Below the pieces are notes generated by a model, which saw only the letters and a list, made by a program, of their open reading frames with translations, was not told the DNA's origin and did no database searches. This document shows positions 40,763 to 52,478 of a stretch of 64,000 nt of DNA, one piece after another. The stretch lies in assembly GCA_001953115.1 (NCBI GenBank), contig LSSL01001969.1, forward strand, positions 34,743-98,742. The letters are read 5' to 3'. The translations under genes were made by a program, and so were the position numbers. This DNA is from Smittium mucronatum. Its lineage: Eukaryota; Kickxellomycota; Harpellomycetes; Harpellales; Legeriomycetaceae. Each line of letters starts with the position of its first letter. The stretch's first letter is position 1.

Positions 40763-41627
40763 ATGTCGAATCGAGGCTACTTCGATATTGATGATATTTT
40801 GGCAGTCCACCAGGTAATACTTTTAAATAAAAAAATTCATCGAGACAATGTGTACAGGTTGGTAAAAGGGCTTTTTAAACAATTTCACCAAACGGATCCC
40901 TCCCCCCTTTCCATTAAAATACTATCTTTTTTTTTTTTCGTTTAAATGAACTGATGGCGGATTCAAAAGAAAGTTCCTTGCCGGACGAAACAACCCTTAG
41001 TTGGCCTTGATGCATTAAACTCCGTGATAGGAGGTGGGGAGCTTGTTTCACTGCCGTTTTGGCTAGCCGATACACTGGATGCCGAGGAGTACGTTGAGAT
41101 GCAAGTTCCCAATGCGTTCTCTAAACACACGCAACGTCGGCTCCTGGCGTCTCCTCAAACCGCAAATCTGCATTCCATCAATCCGTACTTTTACAAACTT
41201 GGTCAGCTCTTTTGTGAATTGTAAGATATTTTCACTGTTGTTATCATTATTTATTATTGCTTGTTTTTCTTGCGGTGTATTGAAAAGTGCTTTTTAAATT
41301 ATGGATTGGGTTTGGCTAAAAAGATCGCCGAATCTGGTTGATTTCTTGGTACTGGTATTCAAGAATCGGTTAAAGATGATTTATGACACTTCGCAATTTG
41401 GTAGCTCCGCCAATTCTTCTGAATTTGTCTCGCAACTCGATTCGCAAGAAAAAAAATGTAAATTTAATAAAACTTTTTGATTATTATCGCACATTATCAT
41501 TTACTCATTTTTTTTTTCCTTTTTATGTTTAGTGTTCTTTTTATGTTTGGCAAGCAAAATGGATTACCAGCGATGGCAAAAGGGCGATGAACAACTCATA
41601 GAACCTTCTTTTATTTTGAAAAATTGA
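40763..41627 (+). CDS. PSF3: GINS complex subunit Psf3
   Basis: Four exons, 40,763-40,813, 40,970-41,220, 41,324-41,457 and 41,533-41,627, with GT-AG introns of 156, 103 and 75 bp; joined they give 176 residues, shorter than the yeast (about 194) and human (216) proteins. Psf3 is one of four GINS subunits; GINS binds Cdc45 and Mcm2-7 to form the CMG replicative helicase in the nucleus. The family-defining start YFDIDDILAVHQ continues across intron 1 into KVPC...GLDAL, as in other Psf3 proteins. Next come LVSLPFWLADTL, NLHSINPYFYKLG, NRLKMIYDTSQ, and the C-terminal YQRWQKGDEQ. LETM1 ends 344 bp upstream on the same strand with no sign of shared transcription. Confidence 0.93.
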
Positions 41628-41679
41628 TTTATATTAATACTAATAAAAATTTTTGAAATATACGTAGTAATAGTTATTA

Positions 41680-42480
41680 CAAAAAGTAGTCCCATAAGTC
41701 GTCTAGCAAGGGACTCACCTCGTCTAGGTACTGGATCAAACTATAAGAAATTATACTTCATGTTCTCATCAATTTACACAATTGCTGCCTGGTTTCCGCA
41801 TCGGAGGCAATAATTGGGGGCACTAAATATCTTAATCGCATTCTTGTCCTGATACTAACCCCCCCCCCCCCAACACAAGTGATGAAGCCTTGGTAATTAC
41901 AGAAAGTCCGTTCTTGCAGCTAAAGGCTCCCGAAATATTCTGACTAAAAGGGTAACCTGCACCAGATGGTGATACCTCCAACTGCAGCGTTAGTCAGGAT
42001 CTGTCCACGATAAGTCACGCTTAGGGCTTTCTTCTGGGAAATTCTTGAAACCTACTCAGAGATCTAATATCATCAAGGTTATCGATTGAGGAGGGAAGGC
42101 TTACATGTAGAAAGAAAATATTTTTTTTCATCAGATCGATCAATGGAAGGTAACCAAAAATATCAGTCAATGAACGCCAAACCTCTGCAATACCATATTT
42201 TCAAATCATTCATTGTAAAAGTTGTTTTCCATCTTTCGAGGTTACCTCTAAGAATTGTTATGCGTTCGGGATATCTAATCCTCATTGCATCTAATAAAGT
42301 AGCAGTCTCCATACTATAATATCCACGGTCGACGTAATCATTCATAAACAAATAGTTTGTATTATGTAAGCTGCCTCCGATTTCAAATATTTCAGCTAAA
42401 TAAAAAAAATCCCGATAATATCTCCTCGCACAGTGACAGGAAATTTGACTTTTTTGACACTGAATTCAAGAATAAAATAT
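41680..42480 (-). pseudogene. PP2A catalytic subunit pseudogene, intron-free
   Basis: Read from 42,480 downward the minus strand follows the PP2A catalytic subunit almost end to end: [51 protein letters not shown], then after frame changes DIFGYLPLID, SSIDNLDDIRSLSRFQEFP, SGAGYPFSQNIS, IFSAPNYCLRCGNQAAI and FDPVPRRGE. Key metal-binding or catalytic residues are altered: GDxHG reads GDIIG, GDYVDRG reads NDYVDRG and GNHE reads GNLE. Several in-frame stops and frameshifts occur, one at a C13 tract (41,859-41,871). No intron interrupts the alignment, and the C-terminal PDYFL is gone. It could be a processed copy or a decayed intronless gene. No poly-A tract is obvious at the 3' side. Confidence 0.9.
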
Positions 42481-44840
42481 TCTTTGTCTATTTTTCGCTT
42501 TGGAATACATATATTATTACCATGAAACGAGAGTTTTAAAATTTAAAAAGTATAAGGGAGGCTTTAAAACGAATCAACTTTTTTCGATGAAAAAGGGCTA
42601 TAATCACCGCATAAAAAAATGAAAATAGTTAAGAACCTCCAACAAGGCTTGACATCAACCTCAGAGATGTGTTTACATTCAAATAATTGAGAAATATGTT
42701 TGTCAAGCAGGATGAAATCCTCAATTGAACCCACTTAAAATAGGAATTTCTGTTCTAGTGAATATTTATTGGTATATTAATTTGACATAATTGCGAAGAA
42801 ATTAAAAGAGGGATAATTCAAGTGAAAAAATAATTAAGAAAAGACTAAACAGTTTTGAGAAATGTTTTAATAAAAATGGTAAAGATTAAGGCGTTTTGTA
42901 GTGAAGTAAACAAGCCTTTGTAAAATATTAGAAATTTCAAGCCGATATCAAAGAAAAGGAAAAGCAAATCAGAAAAACCATTTAAAATGAATATTTCAGA
43001 AAATTATTGATTTTAAGAGATAAAAAAGTTTTGAAAATTGGCATTCAAATCATTAGTCATTTACTGAATTCACGATTTAAAAAGAAAGGGTTTTTTTTTC
43101 TACTCTATAATAAATTATAATAGAAATTTTCGGATTGGCGTATTCATAATTGTAAGTGTCATAAATAACAGCATTATGTTTTATCATAATAGCTTGCAAA
43201 AAAAATCGATAAAAGTTTGAATTGTTTTCTAACTCTTTTTTAACTCAGAAATGTACTGAGAATCTTATTTCGTTAAAATGTTCTATCCCACGATAGTGAA
43301 AATTAACTCGTATATAAAAAATGATCTTTAATGGATTTTTTAAATTGAAATGGAAATGTAAATGGATGTCATTCGTACACTACGGGTCTTGACAGGATTA
43401 TCTGAAGGTTTTTAGATAATTGCTGTATATTTTAAATACCTTGGCAGGATTAATAAATAATGGTTATTTTAATAGAATCAATTCAGCATCTGATTGCAAG
43501 CAAGATAAAGTCAGGAAATTATTTAGGTAAGAAAACAATTGATTAATTACAATTAATAACCTATTCTTATAAAGTAATTTTTCCTGAAATTTTTCCCATG
43601 TAACTTGATATTTTTTTCCCTCATCTTTACTATTACATTCAACACTAAAATATATTTCCATTACATTTTGTACCAATAATGTATTTTCTTTGCACTATAA
43701 AAGCTGCCATTCTTTTATCGTATAAGATTTCCGAGTTGGTTAAAATTAATTCTTTTAAGGAAACTTCATATAATATTCAAAAATTTGCATTATAATGAGA
43801 TCAGGATCAAGATATTTAAAATCGATTTATTTTAATATAATTACAATTTCAAATCATTAAACCTTCAATAAAGTCTCAACCTTTTCAAATCCGAAGGATT
43901 ACCTTTTGGGTTTTAAGAGAAACGAATTATGGAAATTCTATTTAAGATTAAGGGTGTGTGAAATTTTTATTGTAACATGCAAAGCTGCTTCTAAACTAGT
44001 ATATCGGATTTCTTTAAAATGAAATGAGATAACCTGTTTTTATTTATATTTGCGTCATATTAGATAACTTAGATCGAATATATACATTTTTTAATAACTC
44101 CCAAATCAGCTGTAAGATACCAACCAATTAAATTTTTTTCTATTATTAATTTTTAAAATAAATTGAAAAACTACATTTTTTGAAGTTATTCAATAAATTT
44201 GCAACTAGTTCTCAGAAATGACTTAAAATCAGTTTAAAATTATTTTTTTTAAAAAGATAATTACAGATTTTTAATCTCCAGTAATTGTGTGAAATAGTTT
44301 TAGATTGCATTGATACAATTAAAAAAATATAAATTGAGATGAAAGTATTTTGAAATCATTTTTAAAAACAGCCCAAATTAACACTAAGAGGCTACTATAT
44401 TTATTATATTATTTTTGTGACTAATCATTACTGATTCCCTAAGCATACTTTATAATTTATTGAAATTTCATTAAAAATTTTGCGAAATATTTCATTTCCA
44501 TTAACTGTTATTTCATCACCTTATAATAATTCTATAAAATGATGTGGGGAATATTCAAAATAAAATTTGGAGTTTCCAACTCTACTTTCCCTAACTTGGT
44601 TCTACTTTAATGAATCTAATCATACTTTATTTTTGATGAATTCGATTATAATTTTTTTAGAGTTTATTACCTCTGATGATTTATTAATTAATATGTTTAG
44701 AATATTGCTTTAAATTTTAATGCTACGACATTAAATTGTGTGGTATTATTTTTATATGCTAAAAAGATTTAAAAAATAAAAATTAGTTATTAATGCGACA
44801 AATTTTTGCTAAAAATAAATTAAATATTAATATTAATAAA
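42481..44840. other. intergenic, nothing recognised
   Basis: The only frame of note is a 70-codon minus-strand one (43,464-43,676, beginning MVQNVMEIYFSVECNSKDEG), less lysine/isoleucine-rich than chance frames here but without homology or splice signals that I can support. Otherwise AT-rich sequence. Confidence 0.5.
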
Positions 44841-44849
44841 TATAATACA

Positions 44850-45080
44850 AGGTACGTATCTTGGATACATTATCATTGGGTAGTGTTGTCAATACTTATA
44901 GAGATCAAGTGGGGATCTCTAATATGATTCCATTTTCGGTAAAAGTAAATATATCCTCTAAAAACCAATAAATTAAAATCTTCATCTCAAATGAAATTAT
45001 ACTACGATTCTTCTGAAGGTATTACAGACTCATCTATTGCATATTTTGTCTATGGAATGAACGATGGATTTATCAGGTAA
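44850..45080 (+). pseudogene. coding-like fragments, unidentified
   Basis: One frame (about 44,851-44,969) gives RILDTLSLGSVVNTYRDQVG... and runs to a stop after about 40 codons. Just downstream an ATG at about 44,991 opens MKLYYDSSEGITDSSIAYFV..., ending at a possible donor (AGGTAATT) near 45,079. Both have gene-like residue composition, unlike the surroundings. They could be exons of an undetected gene or remains of one; no family is recognised and no complete exon chain could be built. Confidence 0.3.
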
Positions 45081-45884
45081 TTAATAGCTTAATCAAAAAA
45101 TACACCACCTATATAAGATAAGGTTAATTAATATATTGCTACAAGGCTTAATCCCGAGATTCTTGGATGGTATTAGTTTTGCTTTTTAGTATTTCAAAAG
45201 CGTTAATAATGAACTTTTGTATCATTAAATCGAATCTATGTTCAATTTTTTTGCTTAACTTAGAATCCATTCAAATAAATTCTTTACATTCATTTCAAGG
45301 TGTTTACTTTTTATATAATTATAAAGATATCGATTATCTAAATTTTCATAACTTATTTATTCCTTAATCAGGCATGACATTTTATAAATTTGTAGTCATA
45401 TTTCGCAAGGTTTCATCATGCTTAAGCCTTCCAGTAATTTTTTGAATGCAACATTATCCAGACATAGTAAACTGTCACTAATAGTCATCAATTATAAAAA
45501 AATTGCCACCACGCAAGAAACCACTTATAAAAAGCTTTCATAAAAGTTTTAATGCTAATTTTTGGAATTTCATGTCTAGAAAGAAGCATCTTTATTTCAG
45601 CTTCTATATTATTCGCTTTATTTTGAATAATTATATAATTAATGACCTTTATTGGGCCTTAATAATAATTTTAAAGGGTGCTGGAAAGAAATTAATAAGA
45701 TTTTTTTGTCTCAGATCGCTGTCCAGATGCATTAATGTAAACTTTCGTATATTAATAGCTTTCAAAGATAGTTTATCTCTTACAAAAAGAGCAGAATTAG
45801 TTTTTAAAATTTAAAAATTTTCAATAAATTTGGATGCTACCTAATCGTTACAAAATTTGGCAATCACTAATGTTGGGTATCAAA

Positions 45885-46330
45885 ATGATGCATGCATTTT
45901 TTTTTTATCCTGGGCTTTATAAGGTAATATCTGCGGCCTGGTCTGCGAGAATTTTTTTTGGGTAGAGTTCCTCATTGATATATCACACCATTAATTTTCA
46001 TAGATTTTTTTTTTGTCAACAGATCATCCCAACCCCTAGGTGTGAAATATCTTGCCGTGGTTTTGGAGCTTAATTGGTGTATTTTTCGAAGTACACTTAA
46101 CTAAAATTTCAAATTCATTTTACTGTTCTTAGTTTGGAGTAGTGGAGACAGCGCACAGCAATTCGGAGGACAATGATACCAGAGGAAGACCATCTCGAAA
46201 CAAGAGGAACCAATCGTTTATCACGGTATGAGACATTTTCTATTGCTCGATCACAGATTTCGACAGTCAGACGGATCTCAGCGTATAACAGCTATCTGTA
46301 GGAAAGCCGTTTTGATCAATCCCGTGTTTG
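45885..46330 (+). pseudogene. possible exons of an unidentified gene
   Basis: The clearest candidate is 46,132-46,225. It is preceded by a pyrimidine-rich acceptor (CTGTTCTTAG) and followed by a donor (GTATGA), and reads GVVETAHSNSEDNDTRGRPS and then RNKRNQSFIT, a hydrophilic segment with an AT-hook-like RGRP core. A second acceptor (CGATCACAG) at about 46,257 would continue it to ISTVRRISAYNSYL and a stop at 46,302. Upstream, MMHAFFFYPGLYK (45,885-45,923) ends at an AAG-GTAATA donor, but its phase could not be joined to the later exon. A real short gene or a relic are both possible. Confidence 0.3.
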
Positions 46331-48288
46331 GGTAGGAGAAAATTTTATTAATCCTGTCAGAAGTAGGTTCTGACTAGTAGTCCAATGCTTTTAATGAACT
46401 TTTATTTGTTGAAAATGAGCTTAATTCATTACTGCATATGTAACCTCAGTCATCTAGCATTCTTAGTACAAATTCGTGGAGGGGGGTATTTTAGTTGGTA
46501 GATTCCACCCTTTTATCATAGGTCCTCATCTGGTAGCCTAGTAGGGGAACCTATCATGTTTAAAATAATAGTTTTTTCTAAAAAAAAATTGATATCGTTT
46601 GAGTATAGCTTTTATTAAGCTATCTTGCAATAAAATTATACTATACAAACCCCCCCCCCCACCCTTATTTGTTTCTAATTAATAATTTGATTTTTAAATA
46701 TAGTAATATTTGTAAAAATATTACTATCAACGTATAAACCCATATATACAATGATCCTTTGTTTATTGATAATGGGGTGATTCGGGGCCTAACTTTCAAC
46801 TTACTCACGAGGAACATTACCTAATTTTTTCTAAATTAAAATTCTAAACTGGTTAAAATTTTGTGGAATATGTTTTATAGACAATTTTTATTTTTTTATC
46901 TTGATAGTTTAATGTCGAGAATAGTAGGAAAATTTTATCGTTTTTATTCAACTATGAAGCCTTTTTCAAGATCTGATAAGTTTTTTAATTTAAAATAAAA
47001 AGGAAGCTATTAAGATCCGACATACTTTATCTATTAATAAAATTAAAGAGCCTCCAACCGAGAGATATATTATATCGACTATTTTTTGAAAAAATCGGTA
47101 AAAACTCAAATGAATTATTATAAAAACGCATTTATGCAAATTATTAAACTAAAAATTTGATAAATTTAAATTCCGTCAGTAAAAATTTTCACAGAAACGA
47201 TCTATTTGTCACAAAAAACTAATTGATATTTTTATTTCTCTTTTATAATACAGGGGTTTAACTTATAAATTTAAAACTTAAATTGACTTTTTCGGTTTTT
47301 AAATTTTAAATTTTAAATTATCAGTAAAATAGCTTCACAATCTAAATATTTTTAATTTAACAGATTATTTTTAAAATAATTAAAACAAGTCTATATTGAT
47401 GAGTTTTTGGATTTAAGTTTGCTAATGATCATTTAAAGATAAAATCATGGGTGTTGAATTATTATTCTGTATAATATAAGTTAATTGTTTATTAATAAAG
47501 GGGGGAGGGGGTAAAAACAAATTCTACTAACCAATAATAATTTTTTTTAATTTCATCTTAAATCAAAATCCCAGATTACCTTTATTAATTATTAAAATTA
47601 TTTGATCTTTTTTTTCAAATTATTACATATATTTATTTCAAATTATCAAAATCAAATAATATAAAACATAATAGAATGCGTTATGAAATTTTTTTCAATT
47701 TTTTTGTTTTAATTATAATTTAAGGGCTATTCTTAAACTTTAGATTATTTAAATTCTTTATTTTAATTTCTTAAGCTGAAAACTTAAAATGTGGTAAATT
47801 TTTTTGGCAGATACTTACTGATAACAATCATTTTATATTTAGAATTATTTAATTTATCGAAACAGTTATCGGTTTAATTATTCAGTTACTGGTTATTAAT
47901 TATTATATTATAGTTTGATTTTTAAAATTTTTAAATAATTGTAAATAACTTTATTTAAAAAAGTTAGAGTTTAGTTATTTATTTGTGGGTAGTCCAATAT
48001 AAGTACATCTCCATCTTAAAATCCAATTTAAATGGTGCTAAAATAACAGACACTTGTAAATTAGTTTAAAGGTATAAAAATTAAAGTGTTTTAGGTTTAT
48101 TATATGTTTCCGAAGCTTTTATAGTATTACTTAATTTAGCTTTCTAAAAACTTGTATTGATAAACAAGATTTTTTTCAGAAATTTGAATGAAAAATGACC
48201 TGATATTATTAAAAAAATACATGTTGATTTATATTAATTAATCGTTTGAGCTAAAACCACATATTACCATAAAAAAAATGATAAGATC
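46331..48288. other. intergenic with C and G tracts
   Basis: C11 at 46,650-46,660 and a G6-A-G5 tract at 47,500-47,511 are the only outstanding features. No gene is recognised. Confidence 0.6.
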
Positions 48289-48294
48289 ACATAT

Positions 48295-49912
48295 TATATA
48301 TATGTTGTATGTGGTTTTAATTTACAGGTGATTTTGATTTCATTGTGGTTTTGATTCTTTTTTGATGGTTATCGAATCAAGAGATATTGAATCTCTAATT
48401 TTTGGCTTATTAATTTAATTAGTATATTCTTTAAACTAATGAAATATTTGAAAATTTTAGCCAAATTCTCATTTGGCCCAATAAAATCAAATAAAAAATC
48501 CTAATTCAAATTAGAATTTATTGTCACTAAGGGTAGCTTTGACCCTGAAAGTTTACATTTAGATAAAAGTTATCACAATAGCTTTAATAAACCTTGTGAC
48601 GTAGATAATACTATAAAAAATTATGTTTTTAAATTTCAAGCAGAAATTTAAATTTAAATTGTTGAACACTTTTAAAGAAGTTGAATTGCAAATTTTGAGA
48701 ATGTATTGTAAAACTAGCTTATACTTTTAATTGATAATTTTTTTAATTAGAAATACAATTCCAAATGTATCTCAATTTATATCGCTTTGTGGTTATTTTG
48801 AAATGTATTCAATCTTTAGTACTAAGTAAAATTTAAGAATAGTACATAAAAAACGATTTTCTGCTAAAATCTAAAATCTAATGCCTTTATTCTCATTATT
48901 TAATTTTATTTATAAAACATGGAAATATATAAAAAATTGAGCTAAGTTTTTAAAAATAAATATTTAAAATTGAAGTGATACCTCTTAAATTTAGAGAATT
49001 GTTATCAAAAAGAAATCGAGTTTATAATATTTTATCTGCTCTTAAATAGATTGATAGTTTTGATTGTAATTCAAAAAATAAAAGGTATTGAAAAAAAATT
49101 GTATTCTTTTTCTCATATTTTTAAAACATCTTAATAGTGACCGGCTTATTTATAATTAGCGCATTATTGATTATAAAATAATATAAATGAGTAAAATAAG
49201 TTCCATTTGATTTCAACTCGGCCGAAAAATAAGTACTGCATAAATCCTTCGAATTTTGAATAAAAGTATTTTCTTTATAAAAAAGCATGACTAGAAAACT
49301 AAATTTTTTGACAGTTTTAATCATTTCTTTTGTAATATTTATTTTTATTTTTTGATTATTAAAGAAGATATTATGTTTGTTTTATGTTAAATAAATCATA
49401 TAGATTCCATTAATACAAAATCTATTCAGCAAAATGAAGATAATTTGATAATTTTATATTATATTATATTATATTCAGATTTGAAGTATCACAATACACA
49501 AATCTAATCTATTCATTTTGATTTTAATATTAAGATTATTAAAGTAAAGTACTAGATTATATAAGCTAAAAACGAGCTTAAGACTCGCATAAAAATCTAA
49601 GAATCCTGATGTTTTTTTAAAAAAATGCGCTAATCATGCGAGTTCTTTTTTTAAAATTCATAACTTTCAGAACCTAGTCATTATTTAATAACCCTCAAAA
49701 ATATGCGCATAAAACTACATCAATCAATTTGGGCTTTCATTACATAACTGAATTGCGTATAAAAATGTATTGTATAAAAGAATAGATTAATTGAGCTTTT
49801 ATCCCAATAAAAAACTGTTAAAAAAATGTAGAATCAAAATCACTTAGAAATCAAAATCACCAAAAAATAATCAAACCCATCTATAAATCAAAACCACATA
49901 TAACATATATAT
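48295..49912. mobile_element. 1.6 kb element with imperfect inverted ends, no coding capacity
   Basis: The left end (48,295-48,357) and right end (49,831-49,912) are imperfect inverted repeats sharing TATATATGTTRTATGTGGTT, then TTGATTT-A-AG and repeated TGATTTTGATT words. About 1.47 kb of AT-rich sequence without a convincing frame lies between. This fits a non-autonomous DNA transposon. The left end can also fold locally, because AAAACCACATATTA at 48,254 faces the TATGTGGTTTTA of the repeat. Outer borders and target duplication are obscured by AT repeats. Confidence 0.5.
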
Positions 49913-52478
49913 ATATATTCTGATAAAAATTGTTATTTTTAAGTTAGATGTTATATTTAGTATTTTTGAATCAACTTGGTATCATTTGACAGCAGATAAA
50001 TAAAGAAGAAAATTTAACCTGCATTAATTTTTGTATTAATTTTTTGTATTACTTTTTTAGCGTTATTTATTAATAGTGAAGTTATCTTCGTTTAAAATAT
50101 TAATAATTATATAAAAATTCCAAAATTCCTTTTTTTTATCTTTTAATTCTAAAAATTTAGAAAAATAGAAAGCTACACTCGATTTTTATCAAATTAAGAA
50201 ATAAAAAAAAATCTTTTATATTATTATTACTTTTTTGAAAAATAACATAAGAATAATACAATATTGGACAACTTTGTGACCTTAAGTTACTTTTTAAATT
50301 GAAAAAAAAAAAAAAAAGAGTTTCGCTAATTGTTAAATCAGTAAATCAGCATTTAATTCTACATATAAATTTAATGGGATTATAAAATTAGATTTTTCAA
50401 TTTTAGAGTATTGCGCAAAAAAGTCAAATAAATATATTATCTTTACTGATATTGAATTACCCTTTTTTCATATTCAATCCATTTAAAACATTTAAATTCT
50501 ATACAAAGCCATTAAAAAAATGCATAAATAACCAATTTTATCGTAATTCAATTTGTTCTTATGTGAAGATATTTTATTGAAAAAAGCCTTAATTAATATA
50601 AAAAAATTAAAACCGAAAAGAAAAGTGTATAGATACATATGAAATATTTTATTTTATCTTTTTTTTCTGCTTGGATTTATAGTTTTGGAAAGTAAGAGCC
50701 TTTTTTGTGTAACATGATTTTAATTGATAATTAGAAGTTTTTTTTCGTGATTTAGGTATAGATTTTTTGGTAAAATGTTCTATAGCTAGATTTAAATTCT
50801 AGATTTTGAATTTTATCTATAAATAGCATTATCTTTAAAATAATTAATGACCATTTTACTAAAAATACTAAAAATATATTTATGAAATATTGGGCTGCCT
50901 ATAAATTAATTGATATTCATCGTATTTTTATTTTTTAAGATTGTATTGAAATAGATATTTTTTAACAATAATAAGTATGTTAATATATTATATATTAAAC
51001 TTTTCTAATTTTAATTATCTAATAATGATATGGTAAAATTACTCCCTTTGACTTATATATTCAGCATTTTATAATATCACAAGTGCATTTTTTCGATGTT
51101 AAATATTTTTGAAAATCTAATTTTTTTCTCATGAAATCCAAATTTTAAATCCTGTTTTGGTTTCTATTTCATAACCTGGTCCATTTTTTTCTGTGATTTA
51201 TCACAAATATCAAAATCGAGATTAAAATAAATTATACTATTCTTAATCCCAATACGTAAATGTAATTACTTTTTATTTATCTACTAAAGCCCTGTGTAGA
51301 TATTGAAAACCGAAATCTCGATTTTAAGACTATTTTGATGTACAAAAATAAGTCTATATAAAGTTTGTTTTTAATTTCAGCATTTTTTTGTTTTTTTATG
51401 CAATTATGTAGTCTTATTTTATTATATTATGCTGATCTTTTCATAAATGAAAAATATTAATCTCTAATATTATTTTTTAATCGTTTTAAATATAACTTAT
51501 TTTAGTATCCAATATAAAAAAAATAACCCTTATAGTTAGAGAGAATTAAAAAATCCATGTTATATTGGAAAAGCTTTTATGTTAAGGATTATTTCGCCTA
51601 ATTTCATTTATTCTAGTTCTATTCCAAATATCCATATCTATAAGTATAATTCCTCATATTTATTAAGATTAATTTATATAATTCTTAATTTAAAGACCTG
51701 GACAAAAAATTAATAATTTTTTTATTTTAGTTAAGTTATTTTTTAGTATAAAAGGGATAGAAAGCTATGTGCACATCGAATATTATTTATTTTTAAATTT
51801 AATAAAGTAGATTATTATTGAAGAAAAATATTTTTGATATCTTTAATCACATTTTCTTTTTTCTTGGATTTTAGTTTATAAGTAAATACCAAACTAGAAT
51901 TCATCAAATTGATTTGGGGTTTTAAAAAGATTACATAACAATCCAAAAGAACGCGTTATAAATTTAATAATAATAAATCAATATTTTTATGATAATCAGG
52001 TTAAAAAATTCGTGTTACCTTAATTTTATTCAATACTTGTTAGTTCTTTTTATGCGGATTTAATTAAGAAATAAAATAACTTTTTATATGCATAATCCTG
52101 TTTTGATTAAAAGATATATTAGATTTGGATATGTGGGTGTGGTTGTCTCATGTGTCATACCATCTTTATTTTCGGCTATTACTATTCATGTACATGCTTT
52201 AAATGTAAATTTTGACGTTACAAAACTTGTTCAAGTCGATTTTATGGGGGTTTTAATTTAATATGCAAAATTTTAGAGGAGGCATGATTTAAAAAAAAAG
52301 GCTAATTGACGCTAAAAAGCATCTTTAAATCTTAATAAGATTGATGTATCGATTAACTATGAACACATTATTTTTAAGAAATTATATATGGGCTTATCTA
52401 GAAAAAGTAAATTAATACAGAATATATAAGTAACCCCAGAATTCAATTTTGTATTTAAATTCAACCTTATTTATTACC
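49913..52478. other. intergenic, nothing recognised
   Basis: AT-rich DNA with stops in all frames. The last few hundred bases are the presumed promoter of the gene at 52,479, in which I see no distinctive motif. Confidence 0.6.

Noticed and set aside
45503..45814. 103-codon plus-strand frame with basic N-terminus
   Set aside because: No homology, no credible start context, and Ile/Phe/Lys-rich composition like chance frames nearby.
52449..52478. Ten extra N-terminal residues of the secreted protein
   Set aside because: The extension begins at a TTG, not ATG; starting at ATG 52,479 gives a normal signal peptide.
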